Both the position numbers and the translations under genes were made by a program. From assembly GCA_003281605.1 (NCBI GenBank), contig QCBM01000004.1, positions 62,001 through 126,000 on the forward strand: DNA of 64,000 bases. Direction: 5' to 3'. The notes beneath the pieces were generated by a model. That model did not search any database and was not told where the DNA came from. It saw only the letters and a list, made by a program, of their open reading frames with translations. The stretch comes from Prochlorococcus sp. AG-347-I06 (lineage in GTDB: Bacteria > Cyanobacteriota > Cyanobacteriia > PCC-6307 > Cyanobiaceae). Positions 31,875 to 39,281 of the stretch are shown here, in pieces (positions within the stretch are counted from its first letter, which is position 1; each line of letters begins with the position of its first letter).

Positions 31875-31993
31875 GTAGATATTAGGGCAATCTACTAACC
31901 GCTAGCTTTGATAAAGCGGGTCGTAATGAGAACCTCCCTTTGACCTCATTTTCTTTTTCGCAATCTTAGAAAATGAGGTTTAAATAATTTTTA
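31875..31993 (+). ncRNA. structured RNA 1 of a homologous tandem pair
   Basis: It begins GTAGATATT, then GGGCAATCT. AGGG (31884-31887) pairs with CCCT (31936-31939), enclosing a CCGC/GCGG hairpin and the sequence AATGAGAACCT. It ends with an 11-bp perfect stem, ACCTCATTTTC with GAAAATGAGGT (31943-31979), and a T-rich tail. There is no ORF. The layout and several blocks match RNA 2 at 32107. Confidence 0.65.
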
Positions 31994-32106
31994 ATAGTCA
32001 GGAATATTCAAGTTAATTTTCTATATAAATCCAGTCATTAAATTTTATTCATGATTATGTATATTATTTACTTTTAAAAAAAGAGTTTTTTATTTATAAA
32101 GAATAT

Positions 32107-32220
32107 GTAGATATTTGGCGAATCTGCAACGGTATAGATTCCGTCTTTATGAACCTAGCCAACGAAAATATTCTTAACTACGTTTTAGTTATTTTAGTAG
32201 TTAGGAATATTTTTATTTTA
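32107..32220 (+). ncRNA. structured RNA 2 of a homologous tandem pair (possible leader of the gene at 32245)
   Basis: It begins GTAGATATT, then GGCGAATCT as in RNA 1. TTGGC (32115-32119) pairs with GCCAA (32158-32162). Inside, ACGG/CCGT (32129-32144) competes with GAATCT/AGATTC (32120-32141), so two folds are mutually exclusive. ATGAACCT corresponds to ATGAGAACCT in RNA 1. A 15-bp stem with one G-U (32167-32211) followed by T-rich sequence ends it, 25 bp before ATG 32245. It could be a riboswitch or attenuator, or a stand-alone small RNA. Confidence 0.65.
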
Positions 32221-32244
32221 AGGTTAATTTTTTCTTAAAAATAA

Positions 32245-32658
32245 ATGATCAATAAATCACAAAAAGTATCCTCATTAGAAAATATCTACAACAATTTGGA
32301 ATCTGGCATGCCCGAGAATAATTCTATTAAAGACTATGCTCTACCTAATGCGAGACAGTGGTTAGGTGGAAGATATGTAGCCCTTTGGGTATTACCTATT
32401 TATTTAATTGGAAAAATTGCAAAATTCTTAGCCTCCTCTGCTTTTATAAAACCATATTCACCAATTAGTAATGGCCCTTCTTATAAAAGACCAGAAACTT
32501 TGTACACCTCTTTAAAAGGTGTTTTTAAAGGCGAAGACCATTTAAGATTTTTTGATCATAGGTTTATCGCTATTTGGGTATTGCCTATTGCTTTAACTGG
32601 AATTGTTTTTGAAGTGCTTTTTATATCGCCCACTAAGAATACTTTCCCTTTTAATTAA
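32245..32658 (+). CDS. membrane protein with an internal duplication, 137 residues
   Basis: Two similar segments, GRYVALWVLPIYLIGKIAKF (about residues 41-60) and HRFIAIWVLPIALTGIVFEV (about 104-123), each a membrane helix with WVLPI. The linker contains YKRPETLYTSLKGVFKGED. The duplication suggests a two-helix protein arisen from one unit. It directly follows structured RNA 2 and ends element A. Function unknown. Confidence 0.65.
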   Translation: MINKSQKVSSLENIYNNLESGMPENNSIKDYALPNARQWLGGRYVALWVLPIYLIGKIAKFLASSAFIKPYSPISNGPSYKRPETLYTSLKGVFKGEDHLRFFDHRFIAIWVLPIALTGIVFEVLFISPTKNTFPFN

Positions 32659-32663
32659 GCATC

Positions 32664-32685
32664 TTTTATCCGCAATTTGTCCGCA
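32664..32685 (+). repeat. arm-type direct repeat, GTCCGC class (element A, right)
   Basis: TTTTATCCGCA then ATTTGTCCGCA, 11-bp period, matching the pair at 30226-30247 in sequence and orientation. Confidence 0.75.
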
Positions 32686-32758
32686 TACATTGAGGACAGG
32701 ATTTAAGCAATAAAAAAGAAAGGCTGGGAAACCCTTCTATGACTCGGATTATTAGAGT

Positions 32759-32807
32759 CGGGGCGATAGGATTCGAACCTGCGACCTAGTGCTCCCAAAG
32801 CACCCGC
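32759..32807 (-). repeat. tRNA-Pro 3' fragment 2 (attachment-site remnant)
   Basis: 49 nt identical to the 3' part of the intact tRNA-Pro except for one base, extending through the anticodon stem-loop. A terminator-like hairpin with a T-run (minus strand) lies on its low-coordinate side, as after the intact tRNA. It joins elements A and B. Confidence 0.9.
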
Positions 32808-32994
32808 AAAAAAGATTTATTTTGGAAGATTTAATTAATTCAAGTTCTTTTGCTTAACCTGGTATTTCTAAATAGTTAGTAAGGAAGTTATTTTTGTGTG
32901 AATTTTTTCTCAGGTTTCAATTAAAAGTTTTGAATTTAATATCCGAAAATCCTATATTTTAAGAATACATATTTTAAAGTTTTATAAATTTGAG

Positions 32995-33858
32995 ATGATA
33001 AAATTTTTAAAAAATATTTTGAGAGAAATTACTTTTTTAAAAAAGCTTGTAAGGCTAGCAAGAAAATATTATTATTCAGACCCAAAATTTATATCCCTTC
33101 TTACAACATTTGAAAAATATGCTCCCAATTCAGGTGGCGAACCAAATTTAAAGTCAAAATTAACAAAAAATACAATTAATGGGATCTTTAAATCCATTAA
33201 TTTGTTATCTAAGGATTTAAAAAATTCTGAAACAATTGCTTTAAAGATAGAAGATTTAAAACTAAATAAAGATGAAGAAAATTCTATAAAAGATTTAGAA
33301 ATTCTTTTAAATAAATATGGAAGTGATAAAGCATATAAACATAAATATCATATTCTTTATGGTATGTTGTTAACTCCTCGAAAAGAAATTTCTAATATAT
33401 TAGAGATAGGTTTAGGAACCAATAACACAGACTTGGTTTCAAGTATGGGGACAGAAGGCAAACCAGGAGCTTCCTTGAGAGCTTTCCGCGACTTTTGTAT
33501 GAATGCAGAAGTAATTGGGGCTGATATTGATAAAAGGATTTTATTTAAAGAAGATAGAATTAAAACTTTTTATGTGGATCAAACTAGTAATAGTTCTCTA
33601 AATAATTTAAAGGATAAATTTACTAATAAATTTGATCTTATTATCGATGACGGTCTACATTCTCCTGATGCAAATATAAATACACTTCGAATCGCAACAA
33701 CCTTAATAAAAAAAGGAGGATCAATCGTAATTGAGGATATTAATATCAAAGCAATAGATATTTGGATGACCATGGCAAATTTATTGCCATCTAATATATT
33801 CAAGAGCCAAATTATTGAGGCAGAGGGAGCACTTTTGTTCTTAGTACAGAAATTTTAG
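32995..33858 (+). CDS. SAM-dependent methyltransferase-like protein (element B cargo)
   Basis: 287 residues. A helical N-terminal region of about 110 residues precedes a Rossmann-type domain: motif I is ILEIGLGTNNTD, an acidic loop ADIDKR follows strand 2, and FDLIIDDGLHSPDANINTLR is motif IV. The IIDDGLHS pattern resembles Methyltransf_24-type enzymes acting on sugars or small molecules. It is the only gene between fragments 2 and 3. No glycan genes are nearby to suggest a substrate. Confidence 0.75.
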   Translation: MIKFLKNILREITFLKKLVRLARKYYYSDPKFISLLTTFEKYAPNSGGEPNLKSKLTKNTINGIFKSINLLSKDLKNSETIALKIEDLKLNKDEENSIKDLEILLNKYGSDKAYKHKYHILYGMLLTPRKEISNILEIGLGTNNTDLVSSMGTEGKPGASLRAFRDFCMNAEVIGADIDKRILFKEDRIKTFYVDQTSNSSLNNLKDKFTNKFDLIIDDGLHSPDANINTLRIATTLIKKGGSIVIEDINIKAIDIWMTMANLLPSNIFKSQIIEAEGALLFLVQKF

Positions 33859-33939
33859 AAAATTTTTTAATCTTAAAAAATTCATCAAAAGACTAAATAA
33901 CCAAAAACTTTCAGCAAAATAATTAAAAGGTTTAAATTA

Positions 33940-33979
33940 CTTTTGCGTGAGTTTTGCGTGAAGCAATAATTTGCGTGAA
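33940..33979 (+). repeat. arm-type direct repeats, GCGTGA class (element B, right)
   Basis: CTTTTGCGTGA and GTTTTGCGTGA are in 11-bp register; a third TTTGCGTGA follows at 33970. A degenerate TTTTTGTGTGA lies near the opposite end of element B at 32891-32901. Confidence 0.75.
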
Positions 33980-34014
33980 ATATGTATTAGCTGAGACTTA
34001 CTGCTATAACTGAT

Positions 34015-34059
34015 CGGGGCGACAGGATTCGAACCTGCGACCTAGTGCTCCCAAAGCAC
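34015..34059 (-). repeat. tRNA-Pro 3' fragment 3 (attachment-site remnant)
   Basis: 45 nt with no mismatch to the intact tRNA-Pro, after which the sequence departs inside the anticodon stem. It joins elements B and C. Perfect identity makes it the youngest junction. The 33859-34180 gap holds only this fragment and arm repeats. Confidence 0.92.
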
Positions 34060-34147
34060 TTAACAACCCTAGTAGGGCACTATGTCTACAAGCCATGACT
34101 AAATAGTTGCGGGGTATTGTTTAATTTGACATGACAAACTAGGTGAT

Positions 34148-34169
34148 GATTGACGGCATATTGACGGCT
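34148..34169 (+). repeat. arm-type direct repeat, GACGGC class (element C, left)
   Basis: GATTGACGGCA then TATTGACGGCT, 11-bp period. The same unit recurs at the other end of this segment (35629-35650). Confidence 0.8.
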
Positions 34170-34180
34170 ATTTGAATTTG

Positions 34181-35560
34181 TTAATTGAACTTGTTGCCAC
34201 AAGAGTTTAACTTCATTTCTAAGGCGTCTAAACCTCCAGGTCTTCTCACTTTAAGTTGTTGCATTATATCAACTATTGAAACAGCAAAATTTAAACCTTC
34301 GCTAGAGGTTTTACCAAATGTATTTACTCCAATAACTTCTCCATTCTCGTTTAAAAGAGGCCCTCCACTATTACCGGGATTTATCGCAGCATCAGTTTGA
34401 ATTAAAGAAGAGCCACTCATAACAATTGAATCAAAGTCACTTCCTGATCTTCTCAAGGCGCTAACAATTCCCCTAGTAACTGTGTTTGACAAACCAAGTG
34501 GAGAGCCTAATGCAACCACATCTTCTCCTGCCATTGGATAATTTGAGTAGCAGATAGGCAAGGCTTTTGGAAGGTCAGTACCCTTGACATCAATGATCGC
34601 AAAATCATCTTCTCTACTTATATATGATACTTTTCCTTTATATTGTCTCCCTGAAACAGTATCAATAAGAATTTCTTTATTTGATGCTCCACTAACAACA
34701 TGCCTATTGGTAAGTAAAGTACCTCCGTCAGTAATAAAAAAACCAGTTCCTTGCCCACTCCCAGCTCTTATAGTAACCACACTAGGAAGAGAGCTTCCGG
34801 CTATTTCTTTAATTGAGGGATTCTTTTTTATGTTTTTTATGTTTATGGCAATCTTTGGTATTTCCCATTTTTTAATTGATTTCTTATAAAGAAGAGATAG
34901 CTTTTCAACAGTTTTTTCTCCTATAGGAACAACAGTGCGCTTTACTCTTATTGATAAACCATCATAGGTTTTTGCGTTTTTGATATCATTTACAAATCTA
35001 TTAGGAAGCATAAATTTGCCATCATCGCCATAAAGAGAATAAGTTTTCCCAGCAAATTTAACTTCTAAAGGGGAAGGTAAATCTCCACCATCTGTCTCAT
35101 AACCTGCAGTGCAAGCTATAAGACCACAACCTGCTTTTAAAGTCCAAATACCTCTTATATAATCTGATGACCACTTTGTAAAAACGGTGGATTCATATGG
35201 ATAACGAAATGTATAATTCCGATCATAAACAACATACTCAGTAGTCCCATCAAAACCAGATGTAGCTTTAACTATCTGACCATAAGGAACTCTGTTTCTT
35301 CTTGGGATTCTGTTCCATAATATGTCACTTTCCATCTCAACAACAGAAAGGCCCGTATCAGGATCAATTAGTTCTTTTCTCTTTGGTCGCCCATCTTTAT
35401 CAACACAATCCTTATGTCTACCTCTATGGACTGGAGATTCACAATTAATTTTCACTGCAAATGCACTTTCTGATAAAGGGGAGAAGGTGGATAGACCCAA
35501 AAAGCTCCCAAAAGAAATTATTGAGATTATTGATTTTTTAAAACGCATTAAAGAAAACAT
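34181..35560 (-). CDS. secreted trypsin-like serine protease, HtrA/S1C type (element C cargo)
   Basis: 459 residues. A signal peptide (FGSFLGLSTFSPLSESAFA) is followed by a Cys-containing N-terminal region of unknown fold (about 40-250) and a trypsin-like domain. The triad is His in TNRHVV, Asp in REDDFAIIDV and Ser in NPGNSGGPLLNENGEVIGVN. No PDZ domain follows, unlike DegP. It probably acts in the periplasm or outside the cell. It is the sole gene between fragment 3 and the intact tRNA-Pro, so it is mobile-element cargo. Confidence 0.85.
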   Translation of the reverse strand: MFSLMRFKKSIISIISFGSFLGLSTFSPLSESAFAVKINCESPVHRGRHKDCVDKDGRPKRKELIDPDTGLSVVEMESDILWNRIPRRNRVPYGQIVKATSGFDGTTEYVVYDRNYTFRYPYESTVFTKWSSDYIRGIWTLKAGCGLIACTAGYETDGGDLPSPLEVKFAGKTYSLYGDDGKFMLPNRFVNDIKNAKTYDGLSIRVKRTVVPIGEKTVEKLSLLYKKSIKKWEIPKIAINIKNIKKNPSIKEIAGSSLPSVVTIRAGSGQGTGFFITDGGTLLTNRHVVSGASNKEILIDTVSGRQYKGKVSYISREDDFAIIDVKGTDLPKALPICYSNYPMAGEDVVALGSPLGLSNTVTRGIVSALRRSGSDFDSIVMSGSSLIQTDAAINPGNSGGPLLNENGEVIGVNTFGKTSSEGLNFAVSIVDIMQQLKVRRPGGLDALEMKLNSCGNKFN

Positions 35561-35628
35561 CGTTGATAAATAATAATTTGATTGTTATATGATTTCCACT
35601 TTTTTTAAAAAAAGTTTTAATAAAATTG

Positions 35629-35664
35629 TTTTGACGGCATTTTGACGGCTTTCTCTGCCGTCAG
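35629..35664 (+). repeat. arm-type repeats, GACGGC class (element C, right)
   Basis: TTTTGACGGCA and TTTTGACGGCT with 11-bp period, then an inverted copy CTGCCGTCAG (35655-35664). They face the pair at 34148. Confidence 0.82.
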
Positions 35665-35674
35665 ATTTTTCAAT

Positions 35675-35700
35675 AAAAAAGCGAGTCTGGGCAACTCGCT
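35675..35700 (-). terminator. terminator of tRNA-Pro
   Basis: On the minus strand AGCGAGT and ACTCGCT pair across a 7-nt loop and run into TTTTTT, 23 nt after the tRNA 3' end. Related sequence flanks fragment 1. Confidence 0.8.
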
Positions 35701-35723
35701 ACTATAACTTGGTTTTTAAGAGT

Positions 35724-35796
35724 CGGGGCGACAGGATTCGAACCTGCGACCTAGTGCTCCCAAAGCACCCGCGCTACCAAGCTGCGCCACGCCCCG
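35724..35796 (-). tRNA. tRNA-Pro (anticodon TGG)
   Basis: A complete cloverleaf: acceptor stem CGGGGCG/CGCCCCG, D-arm GGCGCAGCTTGGTAGCGC, anticodon loop CTTTGGG and T-arm GGTTCGAATCC. CCA is not encoded. It is the integration target of the adjacent elements, whose remnants repeat its 3' part three times. Confidence 0.97.
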
Positions 35797-35892
35797 CCCA
35801 TATGATCTTAGTCCATAAAAGACATCTATAAAAGACCCAATTTCCAAATATTTTATAAAAAATCACTTTTGAGGCTGCAAAATTACTTTTAT

Positions 35893-35940
35893 GTTTTATT
35901 ACAAAGAAAAATTATGGTTTTATTAAAAAGAAAAATCATT
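35893..35940 (+). repeat. 24-bp tandem duplication
   Basis: GTTTTATTACAAAGAAAAAT and its extension to 24 bp is repeated once directly with 21 of 24 bases equal. It lies in the noncoding gap between tRNA-Pro and apt. It may be a slippage product. Confidence 0.6.
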
Positions 35941-36072
35941 GTTTTTCTCTTTACTTCACTAACAAATTTAGAATAATAATCTTTTATTTTAATATTTGTC
36001 ACCCAATAGAAATATCTGAGTATTAAATTCTATAGAGGAATTATTATCAAAATACTATTTGAATTTTGTTGG

Positions 36073-36585
36073 ATGGAAAAACTAGAGAGTTTGATTAAGA
36101 CGTATAATGATTTTCCTAAAAAAGGTATAGCTTTCAAAGACTTACTTGGAATAATTCAAGATTCGGAAATCTTTAGGGAACTTATTCTCAGAATGTCTTT
36201 AAATCATGTTATTAAAAATTCTGAGGCAATAATTTCAATAGAGGCTAGAGGATTTATTTTTGGTTCAGCAATTTCGTTTCAGGCCCGTAAACCAATGATT
36301 GTGGCTAGAAAACCTGGAAAACTCCCTGGTGAAATATTTCAAGAAAATTACGATTTAGAGTATGGAAGTAATTCACTTTCAATAGAAAAAGGGGCTCTTG
36401 AAAAATTTAATTCATATGCAATAGTTGATGATCTACTCGCTACAGGAGGAACTGTGGACTGTGTAACAAGAATAGTTAATAAAAGTGGTAAGAGAATTTC
36501 TGGCTTACTAACGGTTGTTGAATTGATTGAACTCAATGGGAGGTTAAGATTTGATTTTCCTGTGGAATCAATACTTTCGATCTGA
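36073..36585 (+). CDS. apt: adenine phosphoribosyltransferase
   Basis: Purine salvage: adenine plus PRPP to AMP. The 170-residue protein has the standard length. IEARGFIFGSAISFQARKPM and VARKPGKLPGE are family motifs, and the PRPP-binding loop is AIVDDLLATGGT. Monocistronic, after the island target tRNA. Confidence 0.96.
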   Translation: MEKLESLIKTYNDFPKKGIAFKDLLGIIQDSEIFRELILRMSLNHVIKNSEAIISIEARGFIFGSAISFQARKPMIVARKPGKLPGEIFQENYDLEYGSNSLSIEKGALEKFNSYAIVDDLLATGGTVDCVTRIVNKSGKRISGLLTVVELIELNGRLRFDFPVESILSI

Positions 36586-36650
36586 TAATTTGATACCTTG
36601 AATTCGAAATAATAAGTATTTACTAAATTTAAGAATCCCTTTCAACTAAT

Positions 36651-36755
36651 TTAAATTAAGCCCATCGAACCAGCTGTAAATCCAACTGCTAAAAAAAATG
36701 CAAATTCAGTCAAATCTCTCGGCAATGAATTAACAATAAGACTTATTTGAGTCAT
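36651..36755 (-). CDS. small one-TM protein, 34 residues
   Basis: MTQISLIVNSLPRDLTEFAF, then FLAVGFTAGSMGLI. One helix rich in small residues. Convergent to apt, with an AT-rich upstream gap. Too short for the track; composition suggests a real small membrane protein. Confidence 0.5.
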   Translation of the reverse strand: MTQISLIVNSLPRDLTEFAFFLAVGFTAGSMGLI

Positions 36756-36924
36756 TTTACCTTGTGCTCCTCAGGTTTATTTTTCAAAAAATATAACTAA
36801 TTATTTTTTTTGTTGAGGTAAATCAAAGATTTTTTTTCTTTTTTCTAAAGATTTCAAAAATATATATTTTTAATATTTATTCTATGGTTGATATACAAAT
36901 AATAAAAATTTATATTTTGATAGT

Positions 36925-37152
36925 TTGTATATTTTATGCTCTCTATTTTTTTTAAATGCTATATTTTATGTAATAAATAAAATTATGGATTATAAAAAGA
37001 AAACTTTGAGCAAATTAAAAAAAAATGAAAGCTATGAAGAAATAGATACAAGGTTGGCTTCTGGTTGGTATGTAGACGCATTAAACGGTAACAACAAAAA
37101 GAAATACAAAACAAAAGAGGTGGTTTTCAAAATTTCTAAGAAGTCAGAATAG
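36925..37152 (+). CDS. small basic hypothetical protein
   Basis: From TTG 36925 it has 75 residues with an N-terminal helix (MYILCSLFFLNAIFYVINKI). From ATG 36985 it has 55 residues and is purely soluble. The tail contains SYEEIDTRLASGWYVDALNG and is Lys-rich. The start cannot be decided by eye. Function unknown. Confidence 0.45.
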   Translation: MYILCSLFFLNAIFYVINKIMDYKKKTLSKLKKNESYEEIDTRLASGWYVDALNGNNKKKYKTKEVVFKISKKSE

Positions 37153-37387
37153 TTTAATTTTTATCTTCAAAACCAGAAATAGCACCTAAATAGTACACTT
37201 AATAATTTTAAAAAATTTCTAGGAAGAAAATTCAAACTAACTAAAATTTTTGACTAAATAAAAAAACACTAATGTATAGATCAAAAAACTGGCACATATT
37301 TTTTAAGAATGTAGCGGTTGCTACTTGATTTCGTATAGGTACATACACTATCCTAAGGTGTACTTTAAATTTCGTGTGAGGAAATTT

Positions 37388-38542
37388 ATGAAGCTTTTTA
37401 AAAGCTTGCTTGTAGCTCCTGCAACACTAGGACTTTTAGCTCCTGTAGCAGCTACAGCAAACGAAGTTACAATCAGTGACTTCTCACCTGCAGAACAACT
37501 TGCTATTACTAATAGCCGTGTAGACGGTCTAGAAGCAAGACTTAACAACTTTGAAGCTGGTAGCTTCTCAGAAACAACATCTGCTTCTTTCTCAGTTGAT
37601 TTCGCTATCGGTGCTGTTGATGGAAGAGGAATTGACACTGCAATTACTGATGGAGACGAAGACCTTCAGGCTACTTACGGTTTCCAGATTGACTTGAACA
37701 CTAGTTTCACTGGAGAAGATTCACTTGATATCTCTATTGACGCTGGTAATGCTAACGGCGCACTAGGTCAATTCGATCCTAACGGTCCTGCTGCTACTAA
37801 CGATGCTGATACAACTGTAACAGGTGCTGACATCCTAACTGTCGATGGTATTTCATATACTTTCCCTCTAGGTGGCATGACTGCTTTCGTTGGTGACAAT
37901 ACAGATGGAAGCATGCTATTTACTACAGCTTGTGCATATGGCGGACCATCTAACACACTTGATGATTGCGCTAACACAACTGCTGGAATCACAGGTGGTG
38001 GATTAGCTGCCGGAGCAGCATATGATTTCGATAACGGATTCTCAACTGCATTTGGTGTTCAATTCAGTGAAGATGGTATAGCTACTGATGAATCTGACGA
38101 TTCTTATGCATTAAACGCTGCATACACAGCTGACAGCTACGGTGTTTCTGTTACTTACGCAAACATCGAAGATGGTGACGCCAATGATACATACACAGCA
38201 TTTAATGGTTATTATTCATTTGATAACGGTTTAAGCATCAGTGCTGGTTATGAAATCGGTGATCTTGATGGTGAACCAGCAGTTGAAGACGAAGCAGAAG
38301 CTTTCTTCGTGGGAATCAATGGTGAAGTTGGACCAGGTGAATTAGGTGCTGCTTTAGGTACTTTCGGTTTACAGGAAGAAGCCGCTGGAGACATACCTGA
38401 CAGAATGATGTATGAAGTTTATTATTCATACGCAGTAAATGATGGAATGACAATCACTCCACTTATTTACACTGTAGAAGGTGTAGATGATGCTGATGAA
38501 GATGAAACTGGAATTATGGTTAAAACATCATTCAGCTTCTAA
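37388..38542 (+). CDS. outer-membrane porin
   Basis: The tracked start at 37325 is in the leader. ATG 37388 is preceded by GTGAGGAAATTT and gives a signal peptide ending APVAATA. The 384-residue protein alternates short polar and aromatic strands, is Gly-, Asp- and Thr-rich and ends in Phe (KTSFSF), the beta-barrel signature. The N-terminal SDFSPAEQLAITNSRVDGLE followed by ARLNNFEAG is the coiled-coil part of cyanobacterial porins. GC is higher than its neighbours, fitting high expression. A strong terminator follows. Confidence 0.88.
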   Translation: MKLFKSLLVAPATLGLLAPVAATANEVTISDFSPAEQLAITNSRVDGLEARLNNFEAGSFSETTSASFSVDFAIGAVDGRGIDTAITDGDEDLQATYGFQIDLNTSFTGEDSLDISIDAGNANGALGQFDPNGPAATNDADTTVTGADILTVDGISYTFPLGGMTAFVGDNTDGSMLFTTACAYGGPSNTLDDCANTTAGITGGGLAAGAAYDFDNGFSTAFGVQFSEDGIATDESDDSYALNAAYTADSYGVSVTYANIEDGDANDTYTAFNGYYSFDNGLSISAGYEIGDLDGEPAVEDEAEAFFVGINGEVGPGELGAALGTFGLQEEAAGDIPDRMMYEVYYSYAVNDGMTITPLIYTVEGVDDADEDETGIMVKTSFSF

Positions 38543-38576
38543 ATCTAAATTTAATTTAGAAATCTTACACACATTA

Positions 38577-38605
38577 AAAGACCTGCTATATGCAGGTCTT
38601 TTTTT
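38577..38605 (+). terminator. intrinsic terminator of the porin gene
   Basis: AAAGACCTGC-tatat-GCAGGTCTTT, 10-bp perfect stem, T-run. Confidence 0.92.
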
Positions 38606-38720
38606 GTTTTTAAATTATAAAAAAAGTTTGCTAAATAATTTGCTTTGAAATTAAAAATAATTGAAGCTTGAAACTATAAAAGTATTTATTATTAAATAAA
38701 CAACTAACTTTGAAAATATA

Positions 38721-38852
38721 GTGACACCCATATTTAAATGTTTAATTTGTCGCAAAGATATAGAAAGGTCAACTAAAACATTCTGGCTAAAGAAAGGACA
38801 TTTATTATGTTCTTCATGTTTAGATACTATCGAAAAAAAATCAACTAAATAA
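38721..38852 (+). CDS. small zinc-ribbon protein with GTG start, 43 residues
   Basis: VTPIFKCLICRKDIERSTKT, then FWLKKGHLLCSSCLDTIEKK: two CxxC pairs 18 residues apart form a zinc ribbon. A stop lies seven codons before GTG 38721 and no ATG is available, so GTG is the likely start. Small zinc ribbons often bind nucleic acid or a protein partner. The ORF track shows only a minus-strand shadow here. Confidence 0.6.
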   Translation: MTPIFKCLICRKDIERSTKTFWLKKGHLLCSSCLDTIEKKSTK

Positions 38853-39079
38853 ATACTTTTGAAGAATATAATCAATTCTCGAATAAAGATAATTTTTTCT
38901 GAATTTGAGTGATTTTAGTCTGGGAACTAAAGTCGTTATTAACAATTAAAAATATAATTTTTAATGGTGTTAAAATCTTTTCTTAGTTGTATGATTTTTT
39001 AGCTATTACCCAATAGATTTTTTATTAAAAGAATGAAGATTTTATAAAATTTAATTTATCAATTTTTTTATTTGATTGT

Positions 39080-39120
39080 AAAAAAAAAGAGTGAGATTCC
39101 TTAAGTTTAGGAACTCTCAC
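39080..39120 (-). terminator. intrinsic terminator of the 39.1 kb hli gene
   Basis: On the minus strand GTGAGAGTTCC and GGAATCTCAC pair over about 10 bp with an 8-nt loop, then TCTTTTTTTT. Confidence 0.85.
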
Positions 39121-39146
39121 GCTAATTACTTGAAAATTTGTTTGGT

Positions 39147-39254
39147 TTAGAACCAACCTGGGATGATTTGTCCAGTTGTTACATAAGCACCAACAGCTGC
39201 AACAAAACCTAACATTGCTGCCCAACCATTAAAACGTTCTGCTTCAGGAGTCAT
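39147..39254 (-). CDS. hli: short high-light-inducible (Hli) protein, 35 residues
   Basis: MTPEAERFNGWAAMLGFVAA followed by VGAYVTTGQIIPGWF. It is almost nothing but the Hli helix. The NGR of the core is NGW here, while the Glu, Asn and AMxG positions are kept. The ORF track reports an out-of-frame shadow (39025-39225) instead. Own promoter with an HLR1-like site and own terminator. Confidence 0.92.
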   Translation of the reverse strand: MTPEAERFNGWAAMLGFVAAVGAYVTTGQIIPGWF

Positions 39255-39281
39255 AATAATAAAAAGAGATTTATGTATATT

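Noticed and set aside
39025-39225. 66-residue ORF on the minus strand.
   Set aside because: It is the out-of-frame shadow of the 35-residue Hli gene at 39147-39254 and its terminator region.
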